Origin: Bacillus sp. Marseille-P3661 | Lineage (GTDB): Bacteria > Bacillota > Bacilli > Bacillales > Bacillaceae_J | Direction of reading: 5' to 3' | Assembly: GCF_900240995.1 (NCBI RefSeq) | Contig: NZ_LT965953.1 | Location: 205,302-269,301 of the forward strand | DNA length: 64,000 nt | Part shown: one piece after another, positions 40,658-49,850 of the stretch | Numbering within the stretch: position 1 is the stretch's first letter | How the letters are laid out: each line of letters begins with the position of its first letter | Made by a program: the position numbers and the translations under genes | The notes under the pieces: model-generated | What the model was told of the DNA's origin: nothing | The model's input: only the letters and a program-made list of their open reading frames with translations | Databases searched by the model: none

Positions 40658-40912
40658 GTGATAGAGAAAAATATTACAGTAAAGTTGAAAACTGGTTTAC
40701 AAGCAAGACCAGCTGCATTATTTGTACAGGAGGCCAATCGTTTTTCTGCGGATGTTTTTTTAGAGAAAGACGGAAAGAAAGTAAACGCTAAAAGCATTAT
40801 GGGGTTAATGAGTTTAGCGGTTGGATCTGGAGTAGAAGTTAAGTTAATCGCTGATGGAAACGATGAAAAAGAAGCAGTTAATGCATTAAGTCAGTTTGTT
40901 GAAAAAGAATAA
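40658..40912 (+). CDS. crh: Catabolite repression HPr-like protein Crh
   Basis: An 84-residue HPr paralogue. The phosphotransfer histidine of HPr is replaced by Q15 (TGLQARPAALF), so it cannot take part in sugar transport, while the regulatory S46 (KSIMGL) is kept for phosphorylation by HprK; P-Ser-Crh then binds CcpA. This Q15/S46 pattern identifies Crh. GTG 40658 lies behind AGGAGGAG. Its terminator downstream has been split by an insertion element. Confidence 0.96.
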   Translation: MIEKNITVKLKTGLQARPAALFVQEANRFSADVFLEKDGKKVNAKSIMGLMSLAVGSGVEVKLIADGNDEKEAVNALSQFVEKE

Positions 40913-41023
40913 TAGTAACTGTGTTTGTGTTAAACTGAACAAAGTAGTGAAAAATAGGCGCTGATAAAATCGGGGGCACTGAAAAACCTGACGGTTTTTC
41001 AAAGTATCAAGGATAACAGACAG

Positions 41024-41073
41024 AAAAAGACGACTCAAATTCAAAAACTGAATTTATTGAGTCGTCTTTTTTT
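41024..41073 (-). terminator. Transposase terminator
   Basis: A perfect 15-bp stem AAAAAGACGACTCAA / TTGAGTCGTCTTTTT inside the left end of the insertion sequence, just after the transposase stop; A and T runs flank both sides, so it may stop transcription in both directions. Confidence 0.85.
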
Positions 41074-41100
41074 GATATTTTGACTGTATGATTCTTTTAC

Positions 41101-42552
41101 TTAATCCATTAACTTCAGTATTCTTTTTAAATTTACTGCGAATATTGCCATTGCTCCTTGCATCTCCATGCCAATTAGACCCGAGGATTTTGCAACATTA
41201 TACCCGTGTCTGTTTTTCAATTCACTATTTTTAGCTTCTATTTTGTAGCGCTCTTTCGACTTTTCTTTAAAATATTCACTTTCTTGAAAGTTCATTTGTT
41301 CTGTATGTACATCGGATTTAATCGATACAGAATAACTCTTACTCTTAGCGCCCTCTTTGTAACAACTTTCCTTCAAAGGACATATCTTACATTTTTCCAC
41401 ATCAAAATAATAAGTGTCAACTTGATTAGTTGATACACACTTTTTCCCTTGACGTGCTTTTCTAATTGCCATATGCCCAGCCTTGCAGACATACATTCCT
41501 GCATCTTTGTTAAATTCAAATTCATCTTCTTTTTTTCGGCAGCCCTGCGTAACTGCTGGATTCAACTTAGCTACTAACTTTATTCCATTGTTTTTGGTAT
41601 ACTCAATATTTCCTTTTTCTGAATAAGCTGCATCTCCAATTATAGTCTTAACTTTCATTCCTGCACGTACCGTTTTTTCCACTATAGTCTCTAATTGTTT
41701 TCCATCATTTTTTTCACCAGTTGTTACCGTTGCTGCAGTAATAATTCTTTCTTCACTCATACCTATATGTGTCTTATAACCAAAAAAGGAAGAGTCCGCC
41801 GACTTATGCCCAATCTTCGCGTCTTCATCTTGTGAAAGTTGTAAATGTTCTATATCATCATCCAATGTCTCTTTTAAAAGATTTAATTTTTCTTTAACTT
41901 TTGGATACTCACAAAGTATTTCTTCCTTTTCAACTACCTTAACTAGTTTTTGACAGTATTCTATCTGATCTTCTAATACATCAGAATTGGTTTTGCTTGG
42001 AAATTTACATTTCATATTTACATCTATTTGGTAAATCGTCTTTCTAAGTAATTTCGATCGGTCCATCAAAACTTCTTTTGCTGATTTTTGATTATAACGA
42101 GCTCCTGTATGTGTGGCGTCCACAATGAGAGATTTACTTTTTAGAATGCCTTTAGCAATTGCAATTTCAACAGTTTTATTTATCAGTAAATCTAAAAGAT
42201 TAATATCTTTTAAACGTAATTTCCGAAACTTCGTTAAAGAACTTGGTTCAATCACTGGGTCTTCTGGTGCCATATCAAGAAAATATTTAAACGACATATC
42301 ATACTTTGAACGTTCAACAATATCAACATCGGATATATTGTAAATGGATTTTAACAATAGATATTTAAACATACGAATAGGGTGGATCGCATTGCGTCCA
42401 TTATCATGACAATATTTATCTTCAAGTTCTTCATAAACAAATGAAAAATCGATTAGATCGTTTATTCTGCGTAGAAGGTTATCCTTTGGAACAACCAAAT
42501 CATAAATTTGCATATATGGACTTAAATTCATCATCTCTTGTTTTTGTATCAT
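41101..42552 (-). CDS. IS1182 family transposase
   Basis: A 483-residue DDE transposase. The N-terminal DUF772-type region (about residues 20-110) is followed by the catalytic core: first D in LIVDATHTGARYN, second D in IIGDAAYSEKGN, and E in RYKIEAKNSELKNRHGYN. A cysteine cluster (CKICPLKESC) lies between the second and third. ATG 42552 follows GGGTGGATT; the frame extends to 42591 without a site. No frameshift or stop is seen, so the element may be active. Confidence 0.92.
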   Translation of the reverse strand: MIQKQEMMNLSPYMQIYDLVVPKDNLLRRINDLIDFSFVYEELEDKYCHDNGRNAIHPIRMFKYLLLKSIYNISDVDIVERSKYDMSFKYFLDMAPEDPVIEPSSLTKFRKLRLKDINLLDLLINKTVEIAIAKGILKSKSLIVDATHTGARYNQKSAKEVLMDRSKLLRKTIYQIDVNMKCKFPSKTNSDVLEDQIEYCQKLVKVVEKEEILCEYPKVKEKLNLLKETLDDDIEHLQLSQDEDAKIGHKSADSSFFGYKTHIGMSEERIITAATVTTGEKNDGKQLETIVEKTVRAGMKVKTIIGDAAYSEKGNIEYTKNNGIKLVAKLNPAVTQGCRKKEDEFEFNKDAGMYVCKAGHMAIRKARQGKKCVSTNQVDTYYFDVEKCKICPLKESCYKEGAKSKSYSVSIKSDVHTEQMNFQESEYFKEKSKERYKIEAKNSELKNRHGYNVAKSSGLIGMEMQGAMAIFAVNLKRILKLMD

Positions 42553-42593
42553 CCAATCCACCCACTTGAAATTGATACTATAATTATACAAGA

Positions 42594-42637
42594 AAAAAGG
42601 TATAATTCCTCAAATATATGAGAATTATACCTTTTTA
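42594..42637. other. Hairpin upstream of the transposase start
   Basis: AAAGGTATAATTC faces GAATTATACCTTT around a loop that itself can pair (CTCA/TGAG); T or A runs flank both arms. It lies between the right end of the element and the transposase gene, where it could block read-through transcription from neighbouring genes. Confidence 0.65.
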
Positions 42638-42799
42638 AAATTTTAAGGACTTTTTCAGTGCCCTCGATAAAATCGGGGGCCTATTTTTGTTTTGCTGATA
42701 AATTAATGAGTCAAAGAGTTCAATCAAGTATGTTCAAGGCCTGTTACTTTATTATTATGGCTGATGAAAGGAAACGGTATTGATAAAAGTTATCGAAAA

Positions 42800-43900
42800 C
42801 CTCTTCATAGTGCGGATGAAGAGGAAAAAGCAACGAAAAAGTAGCATGAAACCTCTTCATAGCGCTGATGAAGAGGAAATAGCATTGAAAAAGCAGCTGG
42901 AAACCTCTTCATAGCGCGTATGAAGAGGAAATAGCATCGAAAAAATAGCACGAAACCTCTTCATAGTGCGTATGAAGAGGAAACAGCACTAAAAAAGTAG
43001 CATGAAACCTCTTCATAGTGCGGATGAAGAGGAAAAAGCAACGAAAAAGTAGCTTAAAACCTCTTCATAGCGCTGATGAAGAGGAAATAGCATGGAAAAA
43101 ATAGCCGAAAACCTCTTCATAGTGCGGATGAAGAGGAAAAGTCATCAAAAAAGTAGCTTAAAACCTCTTCATAAGGCTGATGAAGAGGAACCAGCATTGA
43201 AAAAGTAGCCGAAAACCTCTTCATAGTGCGGATGAAGAGGAAATAGCATTGAAAAAGTAGCACGAAACCTCTTCATAGTGCAGATGAAGAGGAAAAAGCA
43301 TCGAAAAAGTAGCACGAAACCTCTTCATAGTGCGTATGAAGAGGAACCAGCATCAAAAAAGTAGCCGGAAACCTCTTCATAGTGCGTATGAAGAGGAAAT
43401 AGCAACGAAAAAGTAGCATGAAACCTCTTCATAGTGCGTATGAAGAGGAAATAGCATGGAAAAAGTAGCTTAAAACCTCTTCATAGTGCGGATGAAGAGG
43501 AAAAAGCATCGAAAAAGTAGCATGAAACCTCTTCATAAGGCTGATGAAGGGGAAGCAGCATGGAAAAAATAGCTGAAAACCTCTTCATAGTGCGGATGAA
43601 GAGGAAATAGCATCAAAAAAGTAGCACGAAACCTCTTCATAGTGTGGATGAAGAGGAAACAGCACTAAAAAAGTAGCCGAAAACCTCTTCATAGCGCGGA
43701 TGAAGAGGAAACGGCAAGAAAAAAGTAGCCAAAAACCTCTTCATAGTGCGTATGAAGAGGAAGCAGCATGGAAAAAATAGCCGAATACCTCTTCATAGCG
43801 CTGATGAAGAGGAAATAGCATGGAAAAAGTAGCTTAAAACCTCTTCATAGTGAGGATGAAGAGGAAACAGCACTAAAAAAGTAGCACGAAACCTCTTCAT
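42800..43900. repeat. 52-bp tandem array of CCTCTTCAT-N7-ATGAAGAGG palindromes
   Basis: CCTCTTCAT begins at 42800 and recurs every 52 bp to 43892: 21 intervals with no indel, ending in a lone left arm. Each unit is a 25-bp palindrome (9-bp arms, 7-nt loop such as AGTGCGG or AGCGCTG) plus a 27-bp linker of the form AAATAGCATCGAAAAAGTAGC. Linkers are nearly the same in all units, unlike CRISPR spacers. It fills the gap between the crh terminator remnant and clpP and contains no gene. Confidence 0.97.
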
Positions 43901-43924
43901 CGCGAATCCAAAAACAGAACTCAA

Positions 43925-43955
43925 ATAAAATAGCTCCTGTTTTAACAACAGGAGC
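43925..43955 (-). terminator. clpP terminator
   Basis: Stem GCTCCTGTT / AACAGGAGC with a 5-nt loop, followed on the minus strand by ATTTTATTT. Confidence 0.85.
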
Positions 43956-43967
43956 CAATTACATTGA

Positions 43968-44576
43968 TTACTTTTTAGTTTCAGTTGCAGCGCTTGTAGT
44001 AATTACTTTGTCAATTAAACCATATTCTCTTGCTTGTTCAGCGCTCATGAAGTTATCGCGTTCTGTATCGCGGTTGATTACTTCGATCGGTTGACCAGAG
44101 CGTTCAGCCATGATTTCGTTTAATTTTTCGCGCATTTGGATAATGCGTTTTGCATGGATTTGGATGTCTGTTGCTTGTCCTTGCGTACCGCCTAGTGGTT
44201 GGTGAATCATAACTTCACTATTAGGTAAAGCGAAACGCTTGCCTTTTGCACCAGCAGTTAATAGGAAAGCACCCATTGATGCAGCCATACCAATACAAAT
44301 TGTAGAAACATCAGGCTTAATAAACTGCATTGTATCGTAAATAGCCATACCAGCTGTAATCGAACCACCTGGGCTGTTAATATATAGAGAAATGTCTTTA
44401 TCTGGATCTTCTGCAGCCAAGAATAGTAATTGTGCAACAACTGAGTTTGCTACTGTGTCGTCGATTGCAGTTCCAAGCATGATGATGCGGTCTTTTAAAA
44501 GTCGAGAGTAAATATCGTATGCTCTTTCTCCGCGGTTTGTTTGCTCAATAACAGTTGGAATTAAATGCATGTTCAT
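43968..44576 (-). CDS. clpP: ATP-dependent Clp protease proteolytic subunit
   Basis: Serine peptidase that forms the 14-mer chamber used by ClpX, ClpC and ClpE. The catalytic triad is Ser100 ([11 protein letters not shown]), His125 (VMIHQPLGG) and Asp174 (NRDTERD), each shifted by two from B. subtilis because of an N-terminal MNMHL instead of MNL. ATG 44576 lies behind AAGGAGGA. A CtsR operator overlaps its promoter. Transcribed against its neighbours. Confidence 0.97.
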   Translation of the reverse strand: MNMHLIPTVIEQTNRGERAYDIYSRLLKDRIIMLGTAIDDTVANSVVAQLLFLAAEDPDKDISLYINSPGGSITAGMAIYDTMQFIKPDVSTICIGMAASMGAFLLTAGAKGKRFALPNSEVMIHQPLGGTQGQATDIQIHAKRIIQMREKLNEIMAERSGQPIEVINRDTERDNFMSAEQAREYGLIDKVITTSAATETKK

Positions 44577-44616
44577 AATAAGTTCCTCCTTGTATCCAAT
44601 AGTCTCTTATGTACTT

Positions 44617-44646
44617 ATAATACATATAAGGTCAAAAAAGGTCAAA
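44617..44646 (-). promoter_or_regulatory. clpP promoter with CtsR operator
   Basis: GGTCAAA-AAA-GGTCAAA (44630-44646) is a perfect CtsR heptad direct repeat. On the minus strand one heptad supplies the -35 TTGACC (44645-44640); 17 nt later is -10 TATTAT (44622-44617). CtsR bound here would cover the -35 box, giving heat/stress control as in other Bacilli. Confidence 0.92.
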
Positions 44647-45092
44647 CAGTAAGCTTTGCCGATTTTATACTATTTCACATTTTTTCAGCATAGCCTTATT
44701 TAACGGGATTTAAACCTATGGCTATGTCTTTACTTGCAGTTTTCATTAAATTTTTAGTAGCATCGATAAACACTTATAGCAGTTAACACAGTGTGCGAAA
44801 TCCTTGCTATACCTATGCTTATGTGCTGGTTGTACAGTTTATACTAAAAATTTTATGTAGCCAGTTGGTACACCAAATTACTTTACCCGAATAAGGCGAT
44901 GTTAGCAACATATGCTAATTTGCATATACTGTATATTTCGAGATTTGAGTACAAAAATCCTTTTTTGTTGGATAAAGACGTTGGTTTATCTCAAGATGCG
45001 TATTCATTGTGGTTTGCCATCCTTTTTTCGTTTTTACTTGCAAAAGTTTAAGATCTTCCTTATAATAAAATTCGCACGGTTAAAACTGTTTT

Positions 45093-45164
45093 GCCCTCGT
45101 GGTGTAATGGATAACACACAAGATTCCGGTTCTTGTACTGGGGGTTCGATTCCCTCCGAGGGCG
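45093..45164 (+). tRNA. tRNA-Arg (anticodon CCG)
   Basis: Cloverleaf with acceptor GCCCTCG / CGAGGGC, anticodon stem CAAGA/TCTTG around loop TTCCGGT (anticodon CCG at 45126-45128), and T arm GGGGGTTCGATTCCCTC. CCA is not encoded. A terminator follows. The 450 bp upstream to clpP show no other supported gene. Confidence 0.95.
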
Positions 45165-45180
45165 TAAATTTTAGAAGAAA

Positions 45181-45227
45181 AAGGCACTGAAACGTTGCTG
45201 CTTCAACGTTTTCAGTGCCTTTTTTTA
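45181..45227 (+). terminator. Terminator after tRNA-Arg
   Basis: Long stem AAGGCACTGAAACGTTG / CAACGTTTTCAGTGCCTT with a 6-nt loop and seven T. Confidence 0.92.
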
Positions 45228-45347
45228 GCTATTATGTGGTTAACTTTATAAAGTTATAGAAATCCATCTCCAGCGCCCAGTCCTCCAGATTCAAAGTCAT
45301 ACAGGATGTGATACTCCAAGATTAAGTGTAAACATATCACTCAAAAA

Positions 45348-45361
45348 GGAAAACGTTTTCA
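45348..45361. promoter_or_regulatory. cre (CcpA) site upstream of sigL
   Basis: GGAAAACGTTTTCA contains the perfect palindrome GAAAACGTTTTC and fits the cre consensus TGWNANCGNTNWCA except at the first base. It lies 72 bp before rpoN. CcpA repression of sigL is reported in B. subtilis, so this is the likely operator. Confidence 0.75.
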
Positions 45362-45432
45362 TTCTGAATGTTCACAAAATTATAAACGAATGATAAAATA
45401 TTATTAGAAACTGTTCAGGAAGGAGAAAGTAA

Positions 45433-46752
45433 ATGAAACAAGAGCTTATTCAACACCAGACTACTAAACTTGTAATGACAACAGAGCTGCGACAAGCTAT
45501 ATCTTTACTTCAATATTCCTCCGCTGAACTAAATCAATTTTTACAGCAGCAAGCCGTTGAAAATCCGCTCCTTGATATGGAATCTATTTCTAACCCAACG
45601 GTAAGCCTACTAGGTAAATCGCCTAATTTTAAAAGTACAGACAGCGATGAGAAACAGAAAATGATCCTAAATATTGCAGATCAAACTAGTAACTCACTAC
45701 ATGAACATTTATTAAACCAAATAGCGATAATGCGCTTTAGTGTGCATGAAAAAGAAGTGTTAGAGCATCTTGTGCTATCCGTTGATGATAATGGCTATTT
45801 TACAGGAAACTTGCAGGATGTAGCAGACAAATTTCACACACCTGAACCGGTAGTTGAAATGCTTCTATACCGTATGCAGCAATGTGAGCCGCTTGGAGTT
45901 GGGGCCAGGAATTTGCAAGAATGCTTACTGATACAATTGAGAGATTTACCTGAACGAAATGAACTGGCTGAAAAAATAGTTAGTGACTACTTGAATGAGA
46001 TGGCAAATCGTAAGTGGAAAAAAATCAGTCAGGAGTTAGATGTACCTATTACAAAGATCCAGGGAATTTTTGATTTTATTCAGACATTAAATCCACGACC
46101 TGGAGCATTATTTAGTAATAATCATTCACAGTACATCATCCCTGACATGACGATTAAAGAAGTGAACGGTACCTTTAAGATTATTATAAATAATAAGGTA
46201 ATCCCAACAATACGGCTCGAACAGGGTTATGAACAGCGTATTTCTGGTCATTCAGAAATCGACTCTTATATAAAAGGCCACTGGGATCAATTTAATTTTA
46301 TCAAAAAAGCAATCGAGCAGCGCTTTATGACGATGGAAAAAGTAATGGCTGCAATTATTGAGGTACAGCGTGAATTTTTTACGAAAGGTAGAGCCTATTT
46401 AAAACCACTTACGTTAAAAGATATTGCTGCTAAAATTGATATGCATGAATCAACTGTCAGCAGGACCGTGAATGGAAAGTATGTTCAAACACCACAGGGC
46501 GTGTTTGAACTGAAGTACTTTTTTACATCGAGCATTCAAACAAATGACGAGGATGATACATCATCAGCGGCAGTAAAAGAGGCGATTAGAGAAATCGTTG
46601 ATCAGGAAAATAAACAGAAGCCATTGTCCGATCAAAAAATAGCTACTATACTAAAAGAGCAATATCAATTTAATGTGTCTAGGCGTACGATTGCGAAATA
46701 CCGTGACCAACTAGGCATTCTTTCATCAGCAGGTAGAAAGCGCTATGAATGA
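45433..46752 (+). CDS. rpoN: RNA polymerase sigma-54 factor (SigL)
   Basis: Sigma factor for -12/-24 promoters that need enhancer-binding ATPases. Region I is Gln/Leu-rich (LRQAISLLQYSSAELNQFL), the central core-binding region spans about 70-330, a helix-turn-helix lies near 330-350 (ESTVSRTVNGKYVQTPQG), and the RpoN box is SRRTIAKYRD near the C-terminus. ATG 45433 follows AAGGAG. 439 residues, typical for Bacillus SigL. Confidence 0.96.
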   Translation: MKQELIQHQTTKLVMTTELRQAISLLQYSSAELNQFLQQQAVENPLLDMESISNPTVSLLGKSPNFKSTDSDEKQKMILNIADQTSNSLHEHLLNQIAIMRFSVHEKEVLEHLVLSVDDNGYFTGNLQDVADKFHTPEPVVEMLLYRMQQCEPLGVGARNLQECLLIQLRDLPERNELAEKIVSDYLNEMANRKWKKISQELDVPITKIQGIFDFIQTLNPRPGALFSNNHSQYIIPDMTIKEVNGTFKIIINNKVIPTIRLEQGYEQRISGHSEIDSYIKGHWDQFNFIKKAIEQRFMTMEKVMAAIIEVQREFFTKGRAYLKPLTLKDIAAKIDMHESTVSRTVNGKYVQTPQGVFELKYFFTSSIQTNDEDDTSSAAVKEAIREIVDQENKQKPLSDQKIATILKEQYQFNVSRRTIAKYRDQLGILSSAGRKRYE

Positions 46753-46782
46753 TATTGTAGACCTTCTAGTTAGGAGATAGCT

Positions 46783-47049
46783 ATGAGCAAAGAAGTTCAC
46801 GTTAATTTTTATACGAAAATAGGCTGTCCATTATGTGACAAAGGAAAAGCAGTGTTGCTTGAATTAAGCGAAACATACAACCTTAAAATTGAGGATATTG
46901 ATATATATAAAGATGATGTATTGCTAGAAAAATATCAAATTATGATTCCAGTTGTAGAAATTGATGGCGATGAAGTTGATTATGGGATTATTAGTAAAGA
47001 GATCGTTGAAGATTATTTTCTTTCTAAAAAAAATATATCCCACCTATAA
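46783..47049 (+). CDS. Glutaredoxin-like small thiol protein
   Basis: An 88-residue thioredoxin-fold protein. The redox motif C15-P-L-C18 follows the first strand (VNFYTKIG), and the cis-proline loop is IPVVEIDG, as in the DUF836/glutaredoxin group. ATG 46783 lies behind TTAGGAG, 30 bp after rpoN, so it may be co-transcribed with it. Substrate is unknown. Confidence 0.8.
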   Translation: MSKEVHVNFYTKIGCPLCDKGKAVLLELSETYNLKIEDIDIYKDDVLLEKYQIMIPVVEIDGDEVDYGIISKEIVEDYFLSKKNISHL

Positions 47050-47114
47050 CGGGCAGTAAGCCCCCCACCATAAGATTCTGTGTATCCTAGAAGATGGTGG
47101 GGGGAACTGCCCGT
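47049..47114. terminator. Large hairpin between the glutaredoxin-like gene and cggR
   Basis: Arms of about 20 bp: ACGGGCAGT...CCCCCCACCAT with ATGGTGGGGGG.ACTGCCCGT, enclosing about 22 nt. There is no clear T run, so it may be a transcript-end stabiliser or insulator rather than a standard terminator. Confidence 0.55.
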
Positions 47115-47206
47115 AAACTCCGATTAGTTTAAGGGCCTTTAGGTCATACCTTTAGGTACTAACCATCAGTGGAAAAACCATTGATGGAAGTTTCACTTTA
47201 TTTTAC

Positions 47207-47235
47207 TTGAACAGTAAAATCATTCCTGTTACAAT
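47207..47235 (+). promoter_or_regulatory. Sigma-A promoter of the cggR-gapA operon
   Basis: TTGAAC (47207-47212), exactly 17 nt, TACAAT (47230-47235). It lies just upstream of the CggR operator. Confidence 0.85.
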
Positions 47236-47270
47236 ATGTAAATAGCAGGAGCGATTTTTTTTACCTTAAC

Positions 47271-47306
47271 TGGGACACAATATGTCTAGGTGGGACGTTA
47301 TACGTC
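47271..47306 (+). promoter_or_regulatory. CggR operator
   Basis: TGGGAC-N6-TGTC-N4-TGGGAC-N6-CGTC follows the B. subtilis CggR operator pattern (two CGGGAC-N6-TGTC direct repeats four bases apart) with correct spacing. It lies 35 bp downstream of the -10 box, where CggR acts as a roadblock relieved by fructose-1,6-bisphosphate. Confidence 0.93.
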
Positions 47307-47344
47307 CGTATTGGTAAAAAGTGCAATAAAGGGGACGCTATCAG

Positions 47345-48373
47345 ATGGATTCAATTTTAAAGATTCAACAAAAATTGTTACCCGATTTACTCGAAGTCAT
47401 GCAAAAACGTTATCAAATTCTTAGATATGTGAGATTGATGCAGCCGATTGGCAGGCGAATTCTGGCTACACATTTAGGAATAACTGAGCGAGTTTTGCGA
47501 AGTGAGGTTAATTTTCTAAAAGATCAAGGTATTCTTGATATCTCTGTAAGTGGAATGAGTCTCACAATTGAAGGAGCTCAATTAGTACGACAGCTCGAAC
47601 AAATTATGAAAGAAGTATCAGGGATTAAGGATTTAGAGGATACATTAAAAAGAAAATTGAATCTGCAAGAGGTAATTATCGTTGCTGGTGATAGCGACCA
47701 AGATGAATTAGTGAAAAAAGAATTAGGTCGAGCATGTGCAATTCGAATGAAGGAAAGCTATGTTGCGAACAATATAATTGCAGTTACAGGCGGCTCGACC
47801 ATGGCGAACGTAGCAGAAATGATGCAACCAGATCCAAAAAATCGCGAACTTTTATTTGTACCTGCTAGAGGCGGCTTAGGAGAACAAGTAGAAAATCAAG
47901 CTAATACAATTTGTGCAAAAATGGCTGAAAAAACACTTGGACACTATCGGTTATTACATGTACCTGATCAAGTAAGTGAAGAGGCATACACAACACTAAC
48001 TTCAGAGCCCTCAATTAAAGAAGTTCTAGATTTAATCAAATCTTCAAGCATGGTTGTCCATGGAGTTGGGGACGCTATGACAATGGCAAATCGTCGCAAA
48101 ACACCCGCTGATATTTTTCAGCATATTATGGATGGAGACGCAGTAGGCGAGGCGTTTGGGTATTATTTTAACGCTAAGGGAGATATTATTCATAAGGTTC
48201 GTACAATCGGTATTCAACTTGAAGATATTAAGAATATTCCATTTGTAATAGCGGTGGCAGGCGGCGCTTCAAAAGCGAATGCAATTTCAGCATTTATGAA
48301 ACAAGGACAAAATACAACTCTCATAACAGATGAGGGGGCAGCTCAAGTATTAATTAGGGATTCATCCCTTTAA
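47345..48373 (+). CDS. cggR: Central glycolytic genes regulator CggR
   Basis: SorC/DeoR-type repressor of the glycolytic operon. An N-terminal helix-turn-helix (about residues 30-70, GRRILATHLGITERVLRSE) is followed by a sugar-phosphate-binding domain derived from the SIS/NagB fold (TGGSTMANVAEMM is the phosphate loop). 342 residues (340 in B. subtilis). ATG 47345 follows AAAGGGGA. Its own operator lies upstream, so it is autoregulated. gapA follows after 118 bp. Confidence 0.95.
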   Translation: MDSILKIQQKLLPDLLEVMQKRYQILRYVRLMQPIGRRILATHLGITERVLRSEVNFLKDQGILDISVSGMSLTIEGAQLVRQLEQIMKEVSGIKDLEDTLKRKLNLQEVIIVAGDSDQDELVKKELGRACAIRMKESYVANNIIAVTGGSTMANVAEMMQPDPKNRELLFVPARGGLGEQVENQANTICAKMAEKTLGHYRLLHVPDQVSEEAYTTLTSEPSIKEVLDLIKSSSMVVHGVGDAMTMANRRKTPADIFQHIMDGDAVGEAFGYYFNAKGDIIHKVRTIGIQLEDIKNIPFVIAVAGGASKANAISAFMKQGQNTTLITDEGAAQVLIRDSSL

Positions 48374-48479
48374 AATATGGCTATGTTAAAACTTATTGTT
48401 GAATGGTGTTGATTGGAGCGTAAATCAACAGGAAAGTTTAACCAGCCACAAATATAAAAAAGATAGGTTTTCATTTTAA

Positions 48480-49499
<1,020 letters not shown>

Positions 49500-49532
49500 T
49501 TAGTATCCTTCACTTGAAGGTCTTAGCTCAAT

Positions 49533-49586
49533 GATAAAAAAATTCTCAGGCTTCCGCTATATAGTAGTGGGAGCCAAGTTTTTATC
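49533..49586 (+). terminator. Hairpin/terminator after gapA
   Basis: GATAAAAA / TTTTTATC outer arms enclose GGCTTCCGC / GTGGGAGCC. A second small pair AAAACTCG / CGAGTTTT lies at 49654-49678. The rest of the 350-bp gapA-pgk gap shows no gene. Confidence 0.75.
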
Positions 49587-49850
49587 ATACTTTATAAAAG
49601 TTTCCTCTAAAAAATATGGCACGACACTAATTTGCCAAATAACGTGTTTTTCTAAAACTCGAATGGATAACGAGTTTTAATGACAAGATCCGACATAATG
49701 GCTAGAAGTTTGTAAACAAGTTTTTCTAAAAAAATAAACAACTTTAGTGGACAGTTGGCTGTTACAGTTTATAATCAAATATAGGAAACAGAGGGAAATA
49801 CTACCTCTGTTCAATTTTATGAACAAAATTAATTGAAGGAGGCGCAATCT

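Larger units (their letters stand above)
40972..42665 (-). mobile_element. IS1182-like insertion sequence inside the crh terminator
   Basis: The ends are inverted repeats: GGGGGCACTGAAAAA at 40972 and TTTTTCAGTGCCCTC at 42651-42665 (one mismatch). Flanking copies of GATAAAATC (40963-40971 and 42666-42674) look like a target duplication. One full-length transposase gene lies between. Outside, AAAAATAGGC (40950-40959) and GCCTATTTTT (42679-42688) are the two arms of a rho-independent terminator, now 1.7 kb apart. The exact boundary is uncertain by a few G because the target also carries a G run. Confidence 0.88.

Noticed and set aside
42800..43900. CRISPR array
   Set aside because: The palindromic repeats are evenly spaced, but the segments between them are nearly identical rather than unique, and no cas gene is present.
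44912..45190. 92-codon plus-strand frame
   Set aside because: It runs through the tRNA-Arg gene and has no ribosome binding site.
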